The notes under the pieces: generated by a model | Database searches by the model: none | What the model saw: only the letters and a program-made list of their open reading frames with translations | What the model was told of the DNA's origin: nothing | Translations under genes and position numbers: made by a program | Shown here: positions 29,472-38,872 of the stretch, one piece after another | Position numbering within the stretch: position 1 is the first letter of the stretch | Layout of the letters: each line of letters starts with the position of its first letter | NCBI RefSeq assembly: GCF_024347135.1 | Contig: NZ_AP024907.1 | Span: 115,001 to 179,000, forward strand | Source: Vibrio spartinae | GTDB taxonomy: Bacteria; Pseudomonadota; Gammaproteobacteria; Enterobacterales; Vibrionaceae | Direction of reading: 5' to 3' | Length of the DNA stretch: 64,000 bases

Positions 29472-31493
29472 ATGCAGCCGATAACATTGCTTGTAACTTG
29501 GATGGAAAATGTTTCATTAAAGCGAATACTACAAATGTTAATGTTGCTTTTCGTGGTTGTGATTACTGGCTTGGTCTCTTATACCGTGATTGCGCTCAAG
29601 CTACAAAAAGATGATAGTTTAGTCATTAATATCGCTGGCCGTGAGCGAATGCTTTCGCAAAAAATTGCCAAGGAATTTTTTTTAGAGTTGGAACACGCGA
29701 CGCTGACCAATAAAGCCCCCGATTTATCAAAAATTAACGCGACCAAAGAATTGTTTGAAGTCTCGTTAGCAGCATTGGATAAAGGTGGTCAGACCTACTC
29801 AGATTTGGCGATGCAACAACCAGTGAACCTCCCACCGGCATCAGAAAAAATATCTCAGCAACTCAAGAAAGTCATGGCTTTGTGGCGGCAGCAGCAACAG
29901 ATGATGGCCAATATCTCAGATGCCAATGTTGAACCTGAAGTTCTGCAAACAATTAATCAGCAAAGTTTAGCCATCCTGAAAAACATGAATGCTGCGGTCA
30001 CGCTATTTGCTCAGGAATCAGAGCAAAAGATTTTTGTTATGGAACGTAATCAAGTCATTGCTGCAATATTGGCTATTCTGTTGTCAATTATCGTGATCTC
30101 GCTGGTGGCTCGCAGCATTCTGAGAGCGGTCAATCAATCGGTGGAGACCACGACTCGGATATCGTCTGGAAATCTAGTCAGTGATGGCAAGCAAGTCTTC
30201 GGCACAAACGAACTTGGTTTACTGGCAAAGAATATCGAGCAAATGAGGGAGTCTTTGCATCATGTGATTAATGTGGTGAAACGTAACAGTCGCCAGATGG
30301 CACATTCCGCCCAACAAGTGGCTGATGTGTCTACAGAGATATCCAATGGTGGTAAAGTTCAGCGCGAGAATTCATCTGAAGTAAACAGCGCAATTGACTC
30401 GTTGCTGGGTACATCTCAGGTGGTGAGTGATACCATCGAACGGACATCCCAGATTTCACAAGATACATTGACCATTGCACAAGAAGGGATTGTTTATGTT
30501 AATGAAAGTATTGAAGAACTGAAGAAAGCGGTGGTGTCGGTCAATAACGCATCTGAGCAGATGGAAGTGCTGAAAAACTTCACTTCCCAGATTAATGAAA
30601 TTACCGAGTCGATTCATAACATTGCAGAACAAACCAATTTGTTAGCCTTAAATGCGGCAATCGAAGCGGCCCGGGCAGGGGAGCAGGGACGAGGATTTGC
30701 TGTTGTCGCGGATGAAGTGAGAAATCTTGCCGGAAGGACATCCAGTTCCAGCCGGGATATTTCAGATCTGATTAGTCAGTTAACCGAAAAGGTCGAAAGT
30801 TCAGTGAGTTCCATGCAATCTGTGGTTTCAGCCGTGTATCAATCGCAACAAACATCAGAAAAGACGGTAGAGGCATTTACCTCAATGTCTGATGGTATCG
30901 GTGAGACAACCGCAAGTACCGAGACCATCTTGCAGTATAACCAGCAGCAAATGAAGAACTTGAATTATCTGAACGACAAACTCAAAGACCTATTTATCGT
31001 ATTGACGGAAAGCTCGGACAAGGCTGGGACGACATCGATGGTTGCGGGAGACCTGTACCACATCTCAGAACTGTTAGATCAACAAATCAACGGCTTCAAA
31101 ACCCATGTCAGCGCCTCGGTTGCCAAACAACAAGGCGAGCAGCGCAACGCTCCGCGGGCAGATAACAAACTGCGGGTAAGATTATCGCAAGGTCAACGCT
31201 CCGTCGAAGGGATTACCAGTGATATTAGTATGGATGGGATGAAATTACGGACCACATCACCATTGGATGAACATGATACCGTCGCACTCCAATTTCTCTT
31301 GCCCGAACAATTAAAACGTTCCGAACAGAATCAACTGGTTGTCCAGGCAAAAATTGTCCATACCAAGCAACTGTCGGATAACTATGACTATGGCTTGAAA
31401 TTCATCGGCTTATCGAAGGCGCAACACGAAGCACTCAAATCAGTCTTTAAGCATTTCAATGAGTCTTATCGTTACCAAGAGACCCACCAATAA
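29472..31493 (+). CDS. Chemoreceptor with PilJ-like sensor and C-terminal PilZ domain
   Basis: A 673-residue protein. Membrane helix 1 (~17-40) is followed by a periplasmic PilJ/NarX-like module with the sequence [17 protein letters not shown] (~52-68). After membrane helix 2 (~195-216) come HAMP, the MCP signalling domain with tip [20 protein letters not shown] (~382), and a C-terminal PilZ domain (~556-660). The PilZ domain has both c-di-GMP-binding elements, RxxxR (RNAPR) and DxSxxG (DISMDG). It is therefore built to combine a periplasmic signal with intracellular c-di-GMP and to act on a chemotaxis-type kinase. AAGGA precedes the ATG. No che or pil genes are adjacent. Confidence 0.93.
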   Translation: MQPITLLVTWMENVSLKRILQMLMLLFVVVITGLVSYTVIALKLQKDDSLVINIAGRERMLSQKIAKEFFLELEHATLTNKAPDLSKINATKELFEVSLAALDKGGQTYSDLAMQQPVNLPPASEKISQQLKKVMALWRQQQQMMANISDANVEPEVLQTINQQSLAILKNMNAAVTLFAQESEQKIFVMERNQVIAAILAILLSIIVISLVARSILRAVNQSVETTTRISSGNLVSDGKQVFGTNELGLLAKNIEQMRESLHHVINVVKRNSRQMAHSAQQVADVSTEISNGGKVQRENSSEVNSAIDSLLGTSQVVSDTIERTSQISQDTLTIAQEGIVYVNESIEELKKAVVSVNNASEQMEVLKNFTSQINEITESIHNIAEQTNLLALNAAIEAARAGEQGRGFAVVADEVRNLAGRTSSSSRDISDLISQLTEKVESSVSSMQSVVSAVYQSQQTSEKTVEAFTSMSDGIGETTASTETILQYNQQQMKNLNYLNDKLKDLFIVLTESSDKAGTTSMVAGDLYHISELLDQQINGFKTHVSASVAKQQGEQRNAPRADNKLRVRLSQGQRSVEGITSDISMDGMKLRTTSPLDEHDTVALQFLLPEQLKRSEQNQLVVQAKIVHTKQLSDNYDYGLKFIGLSKAQHEALKSVFKHFNESYRYQETHQ

Positions 31494-31533
31494 AAAAACC
31501 ACTGACTGTTCATGTCGAACCGTCAGTGGTTGA
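31490..31533 (-). terminator. Rho-independent terminator of gor
   Basis: Ten-base-pair stem AACCACTGAC / GTCAGTGGTT. On the minus strand it is followed by a seven-T run, so it mainly ends the gor transcript. It also lies at the end of the convergent chemoreceptor gene. Confidence 0.85.
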
Positions 31534-31565
31534 TTGATATTTCAGATCGAGATTCTGAATCCGCT

Positions 31566-32918
31566 TTACATCGTAACGAATTCTTCCGAGCCTGTGGGGT
31601 GAATTGCCACAACCGCATCGAAGTCTGCTTTGGTTGCGCCCATCTTCATTGCCACAGCGAAGCCCTGAATCATTTCATCGACCGTGAAGCCAATCCCATG
31701 CAGGCCGACCACTTTCTCGTCCGGGCCGACGCAGACCAGCTTCATCCGACATGGCTGACGGTGTTGCGTCACCGCGGTGTACATCGCTGTAAAACTCGAT
31801 TGGTAGACTTTGACATTGTCTTCGCCAAACTTGGCAATGGCTTCCGGTTCAGTCAGGCCGATGGTGCCGATTGGCGGGTGACTAAAGACCACGGTCGCGA
31901 CCAGATCGTAGTCCATTTTCGCATCGGGTTTATGGTTGAACAGGCGTTCAGATAACTGACGTCCGGCTTTGACCGCAACCGGTGTGAGTTCGATGCCACC
32001 AGCCATGATATCTCCGACACAATAAATACCGGTGACATTGGTCTGCTGATACTCATCCACTTTGATGTAGCCTTTCTCATCGGTTGCAACACCGGTGGCT
32101 GCCAAATTGATCGCATCGGTTGCCGGATGACGACCAATGGCCCAGATGACTTGGTCTACATTCTGCTGTGTACCGTTTTCCAGATGCAGGGTCAGGCTGC
32201 CGTCCGCTTCTTTGCTGATCGATTTCGGGACGGAATGCGTATGCAGCGTCGGACCTTCTGCGTTCATCACTTCCATCAGGGTTTCAATCACCATCGGATC
32301 AAAGCTACGTAGCGGGGATTCTTTACGGCAGAACAGGTGTGTTTCTGTGCCTAACGCATTGAGTACGCCGGCAATTTCAACGGCAATGTAGCCAGCCCCA
32401 ATCACTGCGACACGCTTTGGCTGTGCCTGCAAATCAAAAAATCCATTGGAGTCAATACCGTACTCAGCGCCCGGAATCGCAGGAATTGTCGGACGACCAC
32501 CAACGGCAATCAGGATATGATCTGCGGTGTAATGTTCACCGTTGACTTCAACGGTCTTGGCATCGATAAATTTAGCGAATCCGCGAATTACTTCGACTTT
32601 GTTATTCCCCAGAACACGATCATAAGATTGATGGATCCGGCCGATATAAGCCTGACGGTTCTCAACCAGTTTTGACCAGTCAAAACCGTTTAACTGGGCA
32701 TCAAAACCGTAGTCTTTGGCGTACAGATGGATCGCTTCCGCAATCTGAGCGCCATGCCACATGACTTTTTTCGGCACACAGCCGACATTGACACAAGTAC
32801 CGCCTAAATCTTTGGCTTCAATCAGCGCGACTTTCGCGCCATATCTTGCTGCACGGTTGGCTGATGCGATACCGCCGCTACCACCACCGATACAGATATA
32901 ATCAAAATGTGTTGCCAT
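31566..32918 (-). CDS. gor: Glutathione-disulfide reductase
   Basis: A 450-residue flavoprotein that reduces oxidised glutathione with NADPH. The FAD motif is GGGSGG (~11-16), the redox-active disulfide [13 protein letters not shown] (~39-51), the NADPH motif GAGYIAVE (~173) and the C-terminal catalytic HPTGSEE (~438-444). The length equals E. coli Gor (450). It is downstream of rlmJ on the same strand, a pairing also seen in E. coli (yhiR-gor) and other gammaproteobacteria. Confidence 0.96.
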   Translation of the reverse strand: MATHFDYICIGGGSGGIASANRAARYGAKVALIEAKDLGGTCVNVGCVPKKVMWHGAQIAEAIHLYAKDYGFDAQLNGFDWSKLVENRQAYIGRIHQSYDRVLGNNKVEVIRGFAKFIDAKTVEVNGEHYTADHILIAVGGRPTIPAIPGAEYGIDSNGFFDLQAQPKRVAVIGAGYIAVEIAGVLNALGTETHLFCRKESPLRSFDPMVIETLMEVMNAEGPTLHTHSVPKSISKEADGSLTLHLENGTQQNVDQVIWAIGRHPATDAINLAATGVATDEKGYIKVDEYQQTNVTGIYCVGDIMAGGIELTPVAVKAGRQLSERLFNHKPDAKMDYDLVATVVFSHPPIGTIGLTEPEAIAKFGEDNVKVYQSSFTAMYTAVTQHRQPCRMKLVCVGPDEKVVGLHGIGFTVDEMIQGFAVAMKMGATKADFDAVVAIHPTGSEEFVTM

Positions 32919-32976
32919 TACCTTCTCCGTTATTCTTTATTTGCTATGTCTGGCTTGTCTGCCGAGAGACACATAT

Positions 32977-33816
32977 CTATTCAGGAACAACCCACCGGAG
33001 GGTTGTATGTCCGTTTTCAGGTGCGATAGCCGATTGCAGATACGGTAAAATCTCTTGCATCTGACTTGCCAGTGTCCAAGGGGGATTGATGACAATCATG
33101 CCGGATGCGGTCATCCCTCTTTCGTTGCTGTCAGGGGCAACCCCCAGCTCGATCTGCAGTATTTTACGAATTCCCAATGATTCTAATCCTGCCAGCATAT
33201 CATCTATATTGGCCCGGTAAACCACCGGATACCAAATCGCATAGATGCCGGTGGCCCAGCGTTTATAGCTTTGAGCGATTGCTTTCACGACATCCTGATA
33301 TTCATGCGCCAGTTCATAAGGGGGATCGATCAGCACCAGTCCGCGACGTTCTTTGGGGGGCAGGCTGGCTTTGAGGCAGCGAAAACCGTCGTCCTGATAG
33401 ATTTTGACTTGCGAATCGCGCGCAAATTCTTGCTCGAGCAGCGGGTAATCACTCGGATGAAGTTCTGTCAGCACCATGCGATCCTGCGCTCTCAAATGTA
33501 CTTTAGCGACCCGGGGTGAACCGGGATAGTAGCGCAGTGCCTCTGATGAATTGAGGGTTTGAATGGCTGCCAGATAGCTTTCCAAAGCTTGAGGTATCTG
33601 TGATTGTTGCCAGATTCGGCCAATGCCCTGTTTGTATTCACCGGTTTTTTCTGACCATTCGTGGGTGAGATCGTACCGTCCGGCACCCGAATGGGTATCG
33701 TGGTAGACGAAAGGTTTATCTTTCTTTTGCAGCGCAGTCAGAATCAGGCTCTGTACCGTATGTTTAAGGACATCGGCATGATTGCCTGCATGAAAACTGT
33801 GGCGGTAACTTAACAA
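32977..33816 (-). CDS. rlmJ: 23S rRNA (adenine-2030 N6)-methyltransferase RlmJ
   Basis: A 279-residue SAM-dependent methyltransferase. It starts MLSYRHSFHAGNHADVLKH as in E. coli RlmJ (YhiR) and has a SAM-binding region around THSGAGRYDL (~41-50). The catalytic motif is DPPYE (~164-168). It modifies A2030 of 23S rRNA. It lies 58 bp before gor on the same strand. Confidence 0.94.
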   Translation of the reverse strand: MLSYRHSFHAGNHADVLKHTVQSLILTALQKKDKPFVYHDTHSGAGRYDLTHEWSEKTGEYKQGIGRIWQQSQIPQALESYLAAIQTLNSSEALRYYPGSPRVAKVHLRAQDRMVLTELHPSDYPLLEQEFARDSQVKIYQDDGFRCLKASLPPKERRGLVLIDPPYELAHEYQDVVKAIAQSYKRWATGIYAIWYPVVYRANIDDMLAGLESLGIRKILQIELGVAPDSNERGMTASGMIVINPPWTLASQMQEILPYLQSAIAPENGHTTLRWVVPE

Positions 33817-34022
33817 AGTGTGCTCCCCGAACCGGATATGGATAAATACAGAATAGTTGCGATTATACGTGAAGATAGAATCGTTGTGATGATCTGTTGC
33901 TATTGAAAATCGTCGAATCTACCTATATTTATTATTTGTAATGTCTATTGGCTTTCAGATGCCGTTTCAGGGAGAATCATCTGTCTGTGTGCCTGATGCT
34001 TTTAAAATAAAAGGAATCGTTT

Positions 34023-36065
34023 ATGTCGAACCCACTGCTCACCTTTACGGACTTGCCACCGTTTTCTCAGATTCAACCTGAGCATATTAAACCGGCGATC
34101 GAACAGGCAATTGCCAACTGTCGGACCAAAATTGAAGCCGTGCTTGAAGGCAATACTCAGCCGAGCTGGGATAACCTAGTGGCTCCGATTGAAGAGGCTG
34201 ATGATCATTTAAGCCGGATCTGGTCACCGATCAGTCACATGAATTCTGTGATGAACAGTGAAGCATTGCGGGAAGCGTACGAAAATTGTCTGCCACTCTT
34301 ATCTGAGTACGGGACTTGGGTCGGACAGCATAAAGGGCTATTTGAAGCGTATCAGAAAATTCGTGAGAGCGAAGCCTATCAATCCCTGTCTCAAGCCCAG
34401 CAAAAAACGATTCGGGATGCCTTAAAAGATTTTGAACTGTCTGGTATTGGTCTGCCGCTGACTGAACAAAAACGCTATGGCGAAATCAGTAAACGCATGT
34501 CTGAATTAGGCTCAAAGTTCTCTAACAATGTACTTGATGCCACCATGGGCTGGACCAAACATATCACCGATGGGAGCGAATTGTCCGGTCTGCCGGAGAG
34601 TGCCTTGGCTGCGGCAAAAGCGGCTGCTGAAGCCAAAGGGAAAGAGGGGTATCTGCTCACGCTGGAAATGCCGTCTTACTTACCGGTCATGACCTATTGT
34701 GACAATCAGGCACTACGTCAGGAAATGTATGAAGCCTATGTGACCCGGGCGTCTGATCGCGGGCCGAATGCCGGTCAGTGGGACAACAGCGATATTATCG
34801 CGGAGCAACTCAAACTACGGTATGAAATTGCTAAGATACTCGGTTTTAATTGTTTCAGTGAAAAGTCACTGGCGACCAAAATGGCTGAGTCTCCGGAACA
34901 GGTACTGACTTTTCTCAATGATTTGGCGAAACGTGCTAAACCACAGGGTGAGAAAGAGGTACAAGAACTGCGTGGCTTTGCGAAAGAAAACTGCGGTGTC
35001 GATGAACTGGCATTATGGGATATTGCTTATTTCAGCGAAAAGCAGAAACAGCATTTGTTCCAGATTTCTGATGAAGAACTGCGCCCTTATTTCCCTGAGT
35101 CCAAAGTCGTCAGCGGATTATTTGAAGTGATCCACCGTGTCTTTGGGATGAGCGTACAGGCGCGAGAAGGCGTTGATACTTGGCATGAATCGGTACGTTT
35201 CTTCGATATTTTCGATCAAAATCAGCAGCTGCGCGGTAGCTTCTATCTGGACCTGTATGCCCGTGAACATAAACGTGGCGGTGCATGGATGGATGATTGC
35301 CGGGGACGTCGGGTGACATTATCCGGTGAGTTACAGTCTCCGGTGGCTTACCTGACTTGTAATTTCAATAAACCGGTTGGTGGCAAACCCGCGCTGTTTA
35401 CGCATGATGAGGTCGTGACGCTGTTCCACGAGTTTGGTCACGGTATCCATCATATGCTGACACAGGTTGATGTCGGTGCGGTCTCTGGGATCAACGGTGT
35501 TCCGTGGGATGCAGTCGAATTACCGAGTCAGTTTCTGGAAAACTGGTGCTGGGAAGAAGAAGCGCTTGCGTTCATTTCCGGTCACTATGAAACCGGTGAA
35601 CCGTTACCCAAAGCGATGTTAGAGAAAATGCTGGCAGCGAAAAACTTCCAGTCTGCAATGTTTATTCTGCGTCAGCTTGAGTTCGGGCTGTTCGATTTCA
35701 CCCTGCACACCAACTATGATCCGGAAATCGGCCCGCGGGTTCTGGAGACGTTAGCCGAAGTAAAAGCAAAAGTTGCGGTGTTGCCAAGTCTGGAGTGGAA
35801 CCGTTTCTCACATAGCTTCGGTCATATCTTTGCCGGTGGTTACAGCGCGGGTTATTACAGCTATCTGTGGGCGGAATTGCTCTCGTCCGATGCGTTCTCC
35901 CGTTTTGAAGAAGAGGGGATTTTCAATCCGGAAACCGGACAGCGTTTCCTGAAAAACATCCTGGAAATGGGTGGCAGTGAAGAGCCCATGGAACTGTTCA
36001 AACGTTTCCGTGGCCGTGCGCCTCAGATTGATGCATTGCTGCGTCATTGTGGGATTGCCGCTTAA
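34023..36065 (+). CDS. prlC: Oligopeptidase A
   Basis: A 680-residue M3-family zinc metallopeptidase that degrades peptides, including signal-peptide fragments, in the cytosol. The zinc motif is HEFGH (within TLFHEFGHGIHHML, ~469-482), with the third ligand Glu in the following ELPSQFLENW segment. Length matches E. coli PrlC (680). AAAGGA sits eight bases before the ATG. It lies opposite the rlmJ-gor pair, and the three occur together in E. coli as well (prlC-rlmJ-gor region). Confidence 0.97.
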   Translation: MSNPLLTFTDLPPFSQIQPEHIKPAIEQAIANCRTKIEAVLEGNTQPSWDNLVAPIEEADDHLSRIWSPISHMNSVMNSEALREAYENCLPLLSEYGTWVGQHKGLFEAYQKIRESEAYQSLSQAQQKTIRDALKDFELSGIGLPLTEQKRYGEISKRMSELGSKFSNNVLDATMGWTKHITDGSELSGLPESALAAAKAAAEAKGKEGYLLTLEMPSYLPVMTYCDNQALRQEMYEAYVTRASDRGPNAGQWDNSDIIAEQLKLRYEIAKILGFNCFSEKSLATKMAESPEQVLTFLNDLAKRAKPQGEKEVQELRGFAKENCGVDELALWDIAYFSEKQKQHLFQISDEELRPYFPESKVVSGLFEVIHRVFGMSVQAREGVDTWHESVRFFDIFDQNQQLRGSFYLDLYAREHKRGGAWMDDCRGRRVTLSGELQSPVAYLTCNFNKPVGGKPALFTHDEVVTLFHEFGHGIHHMLTQVDVGAVSGINGVPWDAVELPSQFLENWCWEEEALAFISGHYETGEPLPKAMLEKMLAAKNFQSAMFILRQLEFGLFDFTLHTNYDPEIGPRVLETLAEVKAKVAVLPSLEWNRFSHSFGHIFAGGYSAGYYSYLWAELLSSDAFSRFEEEGIFNPETGQRFLKNILEMGGSEEPMELFKRFRGRAPQIDALLRHCGIAA

Positions 36066-36087
36066 CGATTTTTCTTGATGTGCAAAT

Positions 36088-36121
36088 GAAAAAGCCCTGT
36101 GAGCAATCACAGGGCTTTATA
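36088..36121 (+). terminator. Rho-independent terminator of prlC
   Basis: AAAGCCCTGTGA / TCACAGGGCTTT stem with a short loop; T residues follow. Confidence 0.88.
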
Positions 36122-36180
36122 CGTATTGGTTAACGACTCATGGGTTAACGACATCATTGGCTAACTACATCGGGCAATGA

Positions 36181-36213
36181 TAAAAACACCGTGATATCAC
36201 ACTAGCACGGTGT
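36181..36213 (-). terminator. Rho-independent terminator of the phosphatase lipoprotein gene
   Basis: On the minus strand ACACCGTG pairs with CACGGTGT and is followed by TTTTT, eight bases past the stop codon of the gene at 36221. Confidence 0.82.
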
Positions 36214-36220
36214 GTCGTTA

Positions 36221-38575
36221 TTAAGCTTGCGGTGAAACCGTGACACTTGCGTCGGTACTTGAGTAGTCAATGCTCACCTGATAAGTCTTCCCATCGGTGT
36301 CCGTTGCCGTCACTTTCTGGAAGGTCCCTTCCAGATGGTTGGATGACAGCACGGTGTAGGTCGTTGCTGTTGTTAGTGTCGGGATGTCAAGCGTGAGCTG
36401 GTTTGCCGTTCCGATCAGGTAAATACCATTGGATGCATTCAGACGCGCGTTTTTGGTCAGATCTAGCTCTAGCTTTCCGTCGGCCTGAACGAAGTCAGAG
36501 ACAGTTAGCTCGCCCTGAGTTCGATCTGAAGCACCGGCTTTGATTGCCACCCCAACGGTGCCACCCTGTTGATATAAGGTATTCGAACCAAATGCTGTGG
36601 CAGATGTTCCGACCAAAAAGCCAGCATTTAAAATGGTGCCGCCTCGATAGGTGTTCTTGCCTTCCAAGTATAAAGAGCCGGTTCCGCTTTTGGTCAGACG
36701 GCCCTCACCTGAAATATCGTTCCACCAGTGATCTTCTGCGTTAAATCCGCCTTTTGCCTCATCCATAAACACAGTCGTATTGACATTGAAAGCACCGTAA
36801 CCGTCAGCCGCATCAACCAGATTCAAGCGTCCCCATCCGCGTGATTTATTAATCACCGGATAATTTGAATCGATTTCAGTGGTTGCCAGCACGACACGAC
36901 GCTGATTGCTATCCAGATAAGGGAAGCGGGTTTCCAGTAACGCTTCGGCACCTTTCGGAACTTCAGGCGCAAGTTTCGGTTCATTGAGTGGGCTGAAACC
37001 ATAAGTCATATAAGCTTTGTAGCGGGCTTTCATTGCTGCATGATCGGCATAACGGTCCGTTTTGCTACATGGCTTTTCTGCATCGGTTGTACAGTGTGCG
37101 TAGTCATAAATACTATCATAACCAGCCGTAGTTGCTTTGGTCGTAAAGTAGCTGTTGGCCTGACTGTAAGCATTGCTGGCCGTGGTTGCATTATTGGGAT
37201 CGGTCAGCGTGGCCGCTGTTATCGCCGTTGCCATAATCCGTCCGCCAATCACATCTAACGGAGAGTGCATACCAGCCACAATCCGGTTTTGCCCGAGATC
37301 TCCGGCACGAGCCACCATTTCAGCAAAACGCTCCGGAATGGCGTAAGCGTAGCCTAGACCGCGGTCAAATGCTTCTGCCGTATGACCACTCGGGAACGCA
37401 CCGTCTTTTGCCCGGCTGGAAAATGTCTCGGTTGCCAGCGGAGAAGCATTGAAATCATAGCCCTCACTGTAGCCGCCTCCGCTTTTTTCACGGTAAGTGG
37501 TCCGGGCGGCACAAATCAGGCCGGACATGGGGGTAACAATTGGATTCGCCGGACGTTCGTAGTATTTGTCCGTGTCTGTTGTCCCGTCCGGATTGAGACA
37601 GGTGACACGATCTAACTTGCTGAAGTCAGTGATGGTACTGTAAACCGATTTAGATGGATCATTAAACTCAGCCACATCGTAGTTATCTTTGCTAATGCGC
37701 CACGGACGAGGGGATGCAAAATGATATTTTGGCGCTTGGCTGGATGCGCCGTGAGAAGCTATCGCATTGAGTAAATCGACCACATTGCTTAGTGCCGTTG
37801 GACTGCCACCGTCTGTCGTGGTGCCGTATCCGGTTTGGATATGAGTGGCGAGTTTTTTGTTGAGGCCTTTATTATAATTTGCTGAGGTGACATCAACGGT
37901 GGTCACGTTGTTGCTATTATCTGTCAGCGTGACATCGTTGTTGCTGTCCGTCCCGTAGGATGAGTGAGAGTTGGCTCCGGTGCGGTAATCTTCGGTGAGC
38001 GGCCCCAAACCATCGTTAAGACTGAAACCTTTATCCCGTTGGTCATCCAGATAGGCGAAGACCAGAGCGGCTTTGTCATTGCGATCCACATCTGGCTTTG
38101 ACTGGCCGGGGCGAGTTAACGTCGTGACATAATCAAAGTTTTCTTTCCAGATGGCCATGTCGCGAATGACGTCATTGGAGAAGTTAAACGGAATCGCCAG
38201 TGTCGTACTGGTTGAGCCCCCTCCCGCAACACCGCTGTTACCATTGACGGCGTTCAGCGTATTGGAACCATTACCGGCCCAAGTATCATCACCGGCATAC
38301 CAGATATTATCAAATCCACTCAAAATCTGAATAATCGGGTTTGAATCCGGGTCAAGGGCCACTGTATTTTTGGTGTCGTTGGTGGTTGGGATATCACCAT
38401 CAACAACCGCAACATTGGTGCCGCTTAATACTGGTTCGCTGATGAGCAAACTCCCCGATTTTCCTGTCGGAATCCCTGGGTTGGTATAAGTTTTATCGGA
38501 GTGATTACATGCGGCTAAGGCCAGCGTGATCGCTGACAATGCCAGATATCGGGTATGATATTTATGATTGATCAT
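36221..38575 (-). CDS. PAP2-type acid phosphatase lipoprotein with beta-strand repeat tail
   Basis: A 784-residue exported protein. The start at 38575 has AAGGA eight bases before it and gives a clean lipoprotein signal with lipobox LAAC (Cys at ~22). The longer frame start has no ribosome site. The catalytic PAP2/haloperoxidase motifs are all present: KYHFASPRP (KX6RP), PSGHT, and NRIVAGMHSPLDV (RX5HX3D). The last ~170 residues include a motif like the autotransporter-associated beta-strand repeat (SGTGSLYLEGKNTYRGGT). No translocator barrel is present. It is probably a surface or periplasmic phosphomonoesterase with a beta-helical tail. The substrate is unknown. Confidence 0.85.
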   Translation of the reverse strand: MINHKYHTRYLALSAITLALAACNHSDKTYTNPGIPTGKSGSLLISEPVLSGTNVAVVDGDIPTTNDTKNTVALDPDSNPIIQILSGFDNIWYAGDDTWAGNGSNTLNAVNGNSGVAGGGSTSTTLAIPFNFSNDVIRDMAIWKENFDYVTTLTRPGQSKPDVDRNDKAALVFAYLDDQRDKGFSLNDGLGPLTEDYRTGANSHSSYGTDSNNDVTLTDNSNNVTTVDVTSANYNKGLNKKLATHIQTGYGTTTDGGSPTALSNVVDLLNAIASHGASSQAPKYHFASPRPWRISKDNYDVAEFNDPSKSVYSTITDFSKLDRVTCLNPDGTTDTDKYYERPANPIVTPMSGLICAARTTYREKSGGGYSEGYDFNASPLATETFSSRAKDGAFPSGHTAEAFDRGLGYAYAIPERFAEMVARAGDLGQNRIVAGMHSPLDVIGGRIMATAITAATLTDPNNATTASNAYSQANSYFTTKATTAGYDSIYDYAHCTTDAEKPCSKTDRYADHAAMKARYKAYMTYGFSPLNEPKLAPEVPKGAEALLETRFPYLDSNQRRVVLATTEIDSNYPVINKSRGWGRLNLVDAADGYGAFNVNTTVFMDEAKGGFNAEDHWWNDISGEGRLTKSGTGSLYLEGKNTYRGGTILNAGFLVGTSATAFGSNTLYQQGGTVGVAIKAGASDRTQGELTVSDFVQADGKLELDLTKNARLNASNGIYLIGTANQLTLDIPTLTTATTYTVLSSNHLEGTFQKVTATDTDGKTYQVSIDYSSTDASVTVSPQA

Positions 38576-38846
38576 AAGAAGTATCCTTACTATTAATTTT
38601 AAGCAGCGTGATCCCCACAACCTGGAAATTGTGTCAGGAAAAAAGGGGCGCGTTATATTGGAACAAATAGAATGTTGAGAATTTTCATTTTGAATTCAGT
38701 AAATTAGCATTGATATATGAATCAATTGTGACGTTTGTATGATGTATTGATGCAGGTGTCGGTGTGGTAAGAAACCGGTGTGATAGTACAAAGATCACAA
38801 AGACAGGCGAGCATTTGATGTCCATTTATGGTTATAATCGACACCC

Positions 38847-38862
38847 ATGTATAAATAGCCAG
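38847..38862. promoter_or_regulatory. Possible LexA box before uvrD
   Basis: ATGTATAAATAGCCAG matches the E. coli uvrD SOS box (CTGTATATATACCCAG) at 13 of 16 positions and lies 11 bp before the uvrD start. The first C of CTG is missing, so repression may be weak. Confidence 0.5.
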
Positions 38863-38872
38863 TGATGTCACC

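Noticed and set aside
31512..31955. A 147-codon frame antisense to gor
   Set aside because: Overlaps the conserved C-terminal coding part of gor; no evidence of its own.
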